A stretch of DNA of 64,000 bases from Myxococcus stipitatus. Lineage in GTDB: Bacteria; Myxococcota; Myxococcia; Myxococcales; Myxococcaceae. Positions 46,088 through 51,170 of the stretch are shown here, piece after piece (the stretch's first letter is position 1; the number at the start of each line of letters is the position of its first letter). The position numbers and the translations under genes were made by a program. The DNA lies in contig NZ_JAKCFI010000002.1 in the NCBI RefSeq assembly GCF_021412625.1, positions 1 through 64,000 on the forward strand, in the 5' to 3' direction. The notes beneath the pieces are model-generated. The model saw only the letters and a program-made list of their open reading frames with translations. It made no database searches and had not been told where the DNA came from.

Positions 46088-46762
46088 TTAGAGGGGCGCG
46101 ACCTGGATGTACGGGTGCCAGCCCATGTCGAAGGAGCGGCGCTCGAGCGTCGGCGACTCCTGGTAGCGCTGTGAGTACTTGGGCACGGACTCCAGCAGCG
46201 CCATGGGCCGCACCTCGACCACCTCCTGGCCCGGGTGCAGCCGGCGGCACTCCGCGGAGGCCACGCGCGTCATCATCTCGATGCCTTGGGCATGGGAGTG
46301 GTCCCGGTACTCCTGGTAGTTGCGCCGCATCTCCTCCAGCTCCGGCAGGTCCTTCTCCTCCACCCGCTTCTCCAGGTCCGTCTTGCGCACGAACAGGATG
46401 GGCAGCGGTCCGAGCTGGGAGCGCATCAGGTACGTGGCGGGCGTCAGCCGGAACGCGCGGTTCATCTCCTGGAGCCGGAGGCTCACGTTCACCACCGGCT
46501 TCTCCTCCACCGCCCCATCCGTCCCCCGTACCCGGCAGCCGACCAACACCATCTTCGATTCATAGGGAGGGTTGGGCGCGAACAGGCTCCAGTTCTGGGA
46601 GAACACCGGCCGCATGTACGCGTCGAGCAGCGGCCGAATCCTCACGTTGGCTGGATTGGTCGGCAGCGCATACAGGATGGTGAAGCCGAAGTGCACCACG
46701 AGCGCGAGACATGCCGCGCCGAAGGCGAGCGCCAGTTGCCAGGGACGGGTGGGTTTCATCAT
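46088..46762 (-). CDS. DUF5819-family protein, SdpA-like
   Basis: 224 residues. One N-terminal transmembrane helix (WQLALAFGAACLALVVHFGFTILYAL in pieces) is followed by PVFSQNWSLFAPNPP, the DUF5819/SdpA hallmark, and a soluble domain of about 160 residues. SdpA and SdpB are together needed to mature the SdpC toxin in B. subtilis. The start at 46762 (tandem ATG ATG) is set by a strong Shine-Dalgarno AGGAGGGG nine bases upstream (46772-46779). It is the first gene of the operon sdpA-sdpB-peptide. The match to SdpA rests on the NWSLFAPNPP motif, length and partnership with the HTTM gene. Confidence 0.85.
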   Translation of the reverse strand: MMKPTRPWQLALAFGAACLALVVHFGFTILYALPTNPANVRIRPLLDAYMRPVFSQNWSLFAPNPPYESKMVLVGCRVRGTDGAVEEKPVVNVSLRLQEMNRAFRLTPATYLMRSQLGPLPILFVRKTDLEKRVEEKDLPELEEMRRNYQEYRDHSHAQGIEMMTRVASAECRRLHPGQEVVEVRPMALLESVPKYSQRYQESPTLERRSFDMGWHPYIQVAPL

Positions 46763-46934
46763 GACGGAGTTCCCCTCCTGAGATGCGCAACAGCGATGCT
46801 TTCACTGCCGCCTGGAGACGACGGACCCCGGGTGGAGCGGCCCGTTCGTGAGAGCGCAGGCGCGCGCGGAGCCATCCTGCAACGCCTCACGCGTCGTGGA
46901 GACGTATGGGATGATTGTCGCGGCTGGGTGAAAC

Positions 46935-46969
46935 ATTGCACGGAGCTGGATTCCTTTGCAAGTCGGCTT
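46935..46969 (-). promoter_or_regulatory. Bipartite promoter-like element, copy 1 (before the SdpA-like gene)
   Basis: On the minus strand: AAGCCGACTTGCAAA, 14 unrelated bases, then TGCAAT. The same sequence and spacing occur at 48038-48072. An A-rich stretch lies just upstream, as in UP elements. It ends about 170 bases before the ATG of the SdpA-like gene. It could be a promoter for an alternative sigma factor or a regulator site. Confidence 0.6.
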
Positions 46970-47098
46970 GATTTGTTTTCCGTGTGTGGATTCGCTTCAG
47001 GTCGGGAGCGGAGTCGCGGGCGAATGACACACGTCTGGCGTGGGCGCGCCAGGTGGCCACACCGGGTGTCTGTTTGATGAGGAATTCCTGTGCGCGAG

Positions 47099-47128
47099 GA
47101 TGGTGCTCCAGGCGCCTGGAGCACCATC
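47099..47128. terminator. Perfect 30 bp palindrome after the second peptide gene
   Basis: Both halves read GATGGTGCTCCAGGC on their own strand with no unpaired base. It contains the GGTGCTCCA/TGGAGCACC arms of the terminator at 44716-44739 at the same distance (61 bases) from the peptide stop. There is no T-tract, so it may act as a Rho-assisted terminator, an RNA-stabilising 3' hairpin or a dimeric protein site. Confidence 0.55.
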
Positions 47129-47189
47129 GACGCGGGGTGGCGCTCCGCGCACGGTGGCGCGGGCGTCACCTCATGGCGCTACCGCGACC

Positions 47190-47456
47190 TCAGCGGTCGA
47201 AGAGCGTGTCGGAGGTGCTCGTGAAGGCGGGGGCCTCGACGACGAAGTGGTGGTGCGCCACCTCGGCGAGCAGCGCGCCCGCGGCGAAGGCGGCCAGCAG
47301 GGGAACCACGGCGACCTCGGACTCCGAGGTCAGCGCGGTGGTGGTCACCGTCTCGTCGACGCGCGCGGCGGAGGTGGAGGCCAGCGCGCCGGTCTGGGCG
47401 AAGCTGGAAGCCGCGAACAGGGAGGACGCCACGACGGCAGCGATCTTCATCTTCAT
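47190..47456 (-). CDS. Sdp-like secreted peptide precursor 2 (paralogue)
   Basis: 88 residues. The first 23 residues are identical to precursor 1; the rest differs at about 20 positions and by a two-residue gap. Conserved features are the hydrophobic helix (VAVVPLLAAFAAGALLAEV), HHHF and the LFDR end. Substitutions in the core (I/V, A/F, V/A) keep it hydrophobic. AGGAG lies about 11 bases upstream of the ATG. It lies upstream of the SdpA-like gene, separated by the palindrome and a 330-base gap, so it is probably transcribed on its own. It may be a variant toxin, a decoy or an immunity-like peptide. Confidence 0.7.
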   Translation of the reverse strand: MKMKIAAVVASSLFAASSFAQTGALASTSAARVDETVTTTALTSESEVAVVPLLAAFAAGALLAEVAHHHFVVEAPAFTSTSDTLFDR

Positions 47457-47555
47457 TGTGTTTGCTCCTGGTGAAGGCTCACCCTCCGAGGAATTCGGAG
47501 CGGTGGCCCGTGTCCGGCCTGCAGCGAGACTGACCGCAGTCGGTGCCGTGCGACA
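47457..47555 (-). pseudogene. Remnant of the sdpB-like 3' end
   Basis: In translation this stretch reads PTAVSLAAGRTRATAPNSSEGEPSP, given here as the pieces PTAVSLAAGR and PNSSEGE. The end of the SdpB-like protein reads PTAESTAAGRAQ...PNSSEGESP. In the true operon the peptide gene is in a different frame; here a one-base length change removes the stop and puts the remnant in frame with the peptide ATG. It marks the left boundary of the duplication. Confidence 0.7.
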
Positions 47556-48037
47556 CGACACAGGCCGCTCGGGCGCGCCTGTATCAGCCGGGATTGCTCG
47601 ACATGCGGTGGCATTCCACCGCGCCGCCGAACAGCCGGGTCGTCAATGCATGGGATTGGATTGCCGTCGCGCGGGGGCACGCGGCCCCCCGGCCCACCGC
47701 GCGAGCGGCGACCGGGGAATGAAGGGGCCTTCCTGGCCACGCCGGGGGAGGGGCGTGGCGGGTCGGAAGCGGCGGGGGACGACTAGCCAGGCGCCTGGAG
47801 ACAGGACTCTGGCGGGGTGGCCACGAGCCAGGGGCAAGTCAGCCGGCGCGTGCGCGGCGTGAGGCCCCGGAGAGAGTTTCCTCGTGAGAGACTGCGATGA
47901 TCCGAGCGCATGATGTGCCGTTGCATGCGAGGTGTCACTCTCGAAGTGCGAGGGCACCTGGTCAGGGTGAATGCACCAGGTACTCCTGGAATCGTGACGA
48001 CGTGCTGGATGTGTCCAATTGTGTCAACTACCAGTAG

Positions 48038-48072
48038 ATTGCATATTTCCTGTTCTATTTGCAAGTCGGCTT
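48038..48072 (-). promoter_or_regulatory. Bipartite promoter-like element, copy 2 (before peptide gene 2)
   Basis: AAGCCGACTTGCAAA, 14 bases, TGCAAT on the minus strand, matching 46935-46969 in both blocks and in the spacing while the spacer itself is unrelated. That is what a functional site looks like. A-rich DNA precedes it. It ends about 580 bases before the peptide ATG. Confidence 0.6.
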
Positions 48073-48194
48073 CTACTTGAATTTTTGAGAAGACCGCTCC
48101 GGATATGTGAAAGAGGGTCGACCGCGCCACCTGACGGGTCGTCGATGCTCCCGGAGTCTCGAATTCTCTGTGATTGATACAAACGCCGTGGGGG

Positions 48195-49265
48195 TTAGTT
48201 TCGTCCCCACTGGCGGGGGCGCTCGAAGCGCAGGAAGCCGCTGGCCTCCTCATGGGCAATCGTCTCCGCCTCGTCCCCGAAGTAGCGCGTCCGCAGCTCG
48301 GCCAGCTTCGCCTCCAGGGCCTCTCCGGACAGCTCCTGGCTCAATGCCTGACGCTCCGCCATGTAGCGCGCGCCCGCGTCCCAGCGGGCGTCCCGGCGCT
48401 GGTCCAGCGCGTCCCAGCGCTTCAAGGCCTCTTCGTCCAGCCCCATCTCCCGCCTCACGGCGCGCAGGTTGCGCGAGCGCTCCTCGGGGGCCATTCCTCC
48501 CAGCTCCGCCTGGATGGAGTCCAGGTCGAGGAAGCGGTTCATCGCCTCCTGCTGGTGCCGCGCGAGGTACGCGTCCGCGTTCTCGCCGTGAATCTCCTGG
48601 AGGCGCTGCTTGTAGGTCGACAGCTTCTGCTCCAGCGTGCCGTCGGTCGCGTCGAGCGACCGCAGCGTGTCCGCCATGGCCTGGTTGCGCAGCTCACCCG
48701 CCCAGATGCGCTCCGCGGCCTCCTTGCCGAAGAGCCGGTTGCGCGCGTCCCACGTCGCGGCCCGCCGCTGCGCCTCGTCGAGACCCCGCAGGTAGGTGTC
48801 GTTGTCCCGGACCCACTTCTCGTAGTCCACGCGGTTGCGCAGCATCGCCTCCAGGGCGTCATAGCGCTCCGGGAAGGATTGCTTCAGGAATGCGAGCAGC
48901 TCCTCCCTCCAGCGGTCCGGATACCGCTGCTGGAAGTAGCGCATCAGCTCCTCCAGCATGCGTATCTGGATGTATGGCTCCTCCAGCTTCGCCCCATACT
49001 TCTCGCGCAGCGAGGCGGCCAGCGCCTCCAGCTCCGCGTCCTTCGCTCGTGCCTCGCCGGCGGATGGAGAGGGCGTCACGCCCGCCGGGACGGGCGTGGG
49101 AACGGGCACGGCCGGCGGCACCGCGCCCGCCGCGGGGGCCGCCGGGGGCCTGGCTCCGGACTCCGGCGCCGCCGCGTCGTCCGGCCCGGAGCGCGGCAGG
49201 AGCAGGGCGCCAGCGAGCGCGAGGACCCCCGCGCTCATCCACAGGACCTTGGTGCGCTGCTTCAT
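48195..49265 (-). CDS. Lipase foldase/chaperone-like protein (LifO/LipB type)
   Basis: 356 residues. An N-terminal membrane anchor (VLWMSAGVLALAGALLLP) and a Pro/Ala-rich linker (about 30-68) are followed by about 285 residues of nearly all-helical, highly charged sequence with many Arg/Glu pairs. It ends RTRYFGDEAETIAHEEASGFLRF in pieces. That is the architecture of membrane-anchored lipase-specific foldases, which fold type I lipases in the periplasm before secretion. The classical RxxFDY motif is not obvious, so it is a divergent member. It follows the lipase gene by 64 bases on the same strand. Confidence 0.75.
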   Translation of the reverse strand: MKQRTKVLWMSAGVLALAGALLLPRSGPDDAAAPESGARPPAAPAAGAVPPAVPVPTPVPAGVTPSPSAGEARAKDAELEALAASLREKYGAKLEEPYIQIRMLEELMRYFQQRYPDRWREELLAFLKQSFPERYDALEAMLRNRVDYEKWVRDNDTYLRGLDEAQRRAATWDARNRLFGKEAAERIWAGELRNQAMADTLRSLDATDGTLEQKLSTYKQRLQEIHGENADAYLARHQQEAMNRFLDLDSIQAELGGMAPEERSRNLRAVRREMGLDEEALKRWDALDQRRDARWDAGARYMAERQALSQELSGEALEAKLAELRTRYFGDEAETIAHEEASGFLRFERPRQWGRN

Positions 49266-49329
49266 GTCGACCTCCCGGGGCGGTGGGGTGGGAGGGGCCG
49301 ACGGAGCCCCTCCCGGACAGCGGGACGAC

Positions 49330-50436
49330 TCAGTCGTTCTTGGCGAGGTAGTCGTAGATGGCGGCGTAGAAGTCCATCTCCCCGAACGTGTCGGGCCCCA
49401 GGCCGATGACGTCCAGGTGGTCCTGGTTGATGAGGCTGGACGTCGACGTCATCTGGGCCGCGTTGGGCGCGTTGATGTCGGCCACGTAGCCCAGCGCGGC
49501 GTCGACGGACACCAGGTCCTGGCCCAGCCGCTCGGTGTAGCGCAGGCGGTAGCCCATCTGCTGGGAGTTGATGCCCACCAGGCCGTCATCGTCGTCGCCC
49601 GTCTTGATGCCATTGCCCTTGCCGGCCGCGCCGTCGTTGTCGCAGTCACCCGCGCAGTAGCCGTCACCGTCGATGTCGAAGAAGAAGCCGCGCAGCAGGT
49701 ACAGGGCCGGGTTGACGCTCAGCCCGCTCTGCGCCGTCATCAGCGACGCGTAGTTCGACGCGTCGCTGGCGTTGACGTTGTAGCGGCTGTTGAACAGCTT
49801 GCCGCCCGTCGCGATGCCGTCGTTGGCGTCGTAGTCGTTGAAGACCAGCGACTTCACCGACGCGTAGGCGTCGTTGCCCGGGCCGTACACCACGCCGCCG
49901 TAGATGCGGAAGAGCGCGTCCAGCACGCTGGTGACGCCCGGCCCCAGGTCGAGGATGAACTTGGCCACCGGCGAACCCCGGTGCGGAGACGACAGGCTCA
50001 CCAGCGACTTCACCACCGTGTAGCCCTTGCGCTCGCGCAGCACCCGCGCCGCCTTGCGCGCGTCGATGCCGCCCTGCGAATGGCCCACCAGGTTCACGTG
50101 GCGGACCCCCGCGGTGGCCATGTAGCCCTCGATTTCGTTGGCCAGCTGCAGACCGCGAACCTCGGAGTCGTGCAGCGGCTGCACCGCGGCCACGAAGGAC
50201 TTCTGGTTCGAATCGATGCCGCCGTTACACGTCACCTCCAGGAACTCGTTGCACGGGTCGCCCACGAAGACGCCGTAGTCGTCGCCCCAGTAGTCGTACC
50301 CGAGGATGTTGTCGAAGCCGCCCAGGCCATGCGCGAAGACGACGGGATAGGTCGTCCGCTCCGCCGCCGCGGCGGTGGGCGCGACGCCCGCGACGAACAG
50401 GGCCAGGACGGCCAGGGACAATGGCTGTTGCTTCAT
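49330..50436 (-). CDS. Secreted triacylglycerol lipase, family I
   Basis: 368 residues. Signal peptide 1-25 (ending PTAAAA). The alpha/beta-hydrolase fold has the oxyanion motif FAHGLGGF near 34-41 and the nucleophile GHSQGG with S120. The catalytic acid is probably in DDDDGLVGI and the histidine in NQDHLDVIG, matching Pseudomonas/Burkholderia lipases. Between them lies an unusual acidic insert (DIDGDGYCAGDCDNDG and KTGDDDDG) like thrombospondin-3 or EF-hand calcium loops, probably stabilising the enzyme with calcium and a disulfide. The start has AAGGAG upstream. The foldase-like gene follows. Confidence 0.88.
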   Translation of the reverse strand: MKQQPLSLAVLALFVAGVAPTAAAAERTTYPVVFAHGLGGFDNILGYDYWGDDYGVFVGDPCNEFLEVTCNGGIDSNQKSFVAAVQPLHDSEVRGLQLANEIEGYMATAGVRHVNLVGHSQGGIDARKAARVLRERKGYTVVKSLVSLSSPHRGSPVAKFILDLGPGVTSVLDALFRIYGGVVYGPGNDAYASVKSLVFNDYDANDGIATGGKLFNSRYNVNASDASNYASLMTAQSGLSVNPALYLLRGFFFDIDGDGYCAGDCDNDGAAGKGNGIKTGDDDDGLVGINSQQMGYRLRYTERLGQDLVSVDAALGYVADINAPNAAQMTSTSSLINQDHLDVIGLGPDTFGEMDFYAAIYDYLAKND

Positions 50437-50702
50437 GGGGGACTCCTTGCTTGCGGGAAGGCCTGCCACAACCAATGCACGTCGGAACCGGGCTGCCCGG
50501 GAGCCACCCCGCCGCGACCGCTGTCTCGAATGTCTCGGCGCGACCAAACCAACAGGTGAATCCAGAACACCCCGCGTATGAGTGCACCAGGATTGACTCC
50601 CGAGTCAACACGTCGCGACGCGTCAGCACCGCCGGACGAGACCTCCGTTCGGTGTCGCACTGCGTTGTCGATTGAGACGAAGGGCCCTTGCGCGCCGCGT
50701 CG

Positions 50703-51170
50703 TCAGAACGACAGGCCGCCACGGGTGACGCGGGGCAGGTTCGTCCGGGCGTAGGTCCGCTTCTCCTTCAAGCGGCCCGCCTCCCAGCGCAGCACGTCCA
50801 CGCCGTTCCAGCCGAAGTGCTTGCCGTAGGCGAGCCGATACAGCCACTGGCGGGGGCCGGGCAGCTCCGCCAGCTCGTGTTGGCAGCGCCAGCTGAGCAC
50901 CACCTTGCCCTCATCCGCGTCCACGACCAGGTCGTCGGTGAGGAAGCGGATGCGGCCGTAGGCGCGCCGGAACTGCGGTTCGAAGGCGGCGCGCACCTGG
51001 GCGAGGCCCCGGCAGTGCCGCCCCTCGAACGTCACGTAGAGCGCGTCCGGCGCGAAGAAGCCCATCACCGCGTCCAGGTCCTCGCGGTTGAAGGCCTCGG
51101 TGAAGGCGGTGACGCGCTCCACCAGGGCCTGCCTCGAGGGCTGCTCCTCGCCGGGCGTCTCCACGCTCAC
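50703..51170 (-). CDS. SnoaL-like (NTF2-fold) polyketide-cyclase-family protein
   Basis: 155 residues. The NTF2-like fold is suggested by VTAFTEAFNREDLDAVMGFFAPDALYVTFEG in pieces and by GLAQVRAAFEPQFRRAYGRIRF and YRLAYGKHFGWNGVDVLRWEAGRLKEKRTY. Such proteins are small cyclases, isomerases or binding proteins of unknown substrate. The GTG start overlaps the TGA of glycogen phosphorylase by four bases (GTGA), so its translation is coupled to that of glgP. A role linked to glycogen metabolism is possible but unproved. Confidence 0.75.
   Translation of the reverse strand: MSVETPGEEQPSRQALVERVTAFTEAFNREDLDAVMGFFAPDALYVTFEGRHCRGLAQVRAAFEPQFRRAYGRIRFLTDDLVVDADEGKVVLSWRCQHELAELPGPRQWLYRLAYGKHFGWNGVDVLRWEAGRLKEKRTYARTNLPRVTRGGLSF

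Larger units (their letters stand above)
46763..47189. other. Intergenic region upstream of the Sdp-like operon
   Basis: 427 bases without a gene. It holds the AGGAGGGG ribosome site (46772-46779), the bipartite promoter-like element at 46935-46969, and the perfect palindrome at 47099-47128 downstream of the second peptide gene. The part from 46930 to 47000 is distinctly A/T-richer than its surroundings. Confidence 0.6.
47099..47555 (-). repeat. Duplicated segment, copy 2 (sdpB remnant, peptide gene, hairpin)
   Basis: Colinear with 44716-45175. Non-coding parts have diverged while the signal-peptide coding part is nearly unchanged, so the duplication is old or under selection mainly in the peptide. 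Confidence 0.75.
47457..48194. other. Long leader/intergenic region upstream of peptide gene 2
   Basis: 738 bases without a supported gene. Contents: the sdpB remnant (47457-47555), a CCAGGCGCCTGG palindrome at 47787-47798, an A/T-rich block from about 47990 to 48175, and the promoter-like element at 48038-48072. If transcription starts there, the leader would be about 570 bases. Small frames in it have no recognisable product. Confidence 0.5.

Noticed and set aside
47190-47561. Longer form of peptide 2 starting upstream of the signal peptide
   Set aside because: The extra N-terminal residues are the translated remnant of sdpB; the inner ATG has a ribosome site and starts a normal signal peptide identical to that of peptide 1.
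47643-47957. Minus-strand frame in the leader of peptide gene 2 as a possible extra peptide
   Set aside because: Composition is that of random GC-rich sequence (His, Pro, Arg), with no signal peptide and no ribosome site.
48022-48027. TTGACA on the minus strand as a sigma70 -35 box
   Set aside because: No -10-like hexamer lies 16-18 bases downstream.
47783-48259. Minus-strand frame covering the promoter-like element and the end of the foldase gene
   Set aside because: It overlaps a supported gene end, contains the conserved element, and lacks any family resemblance or ribosome site.
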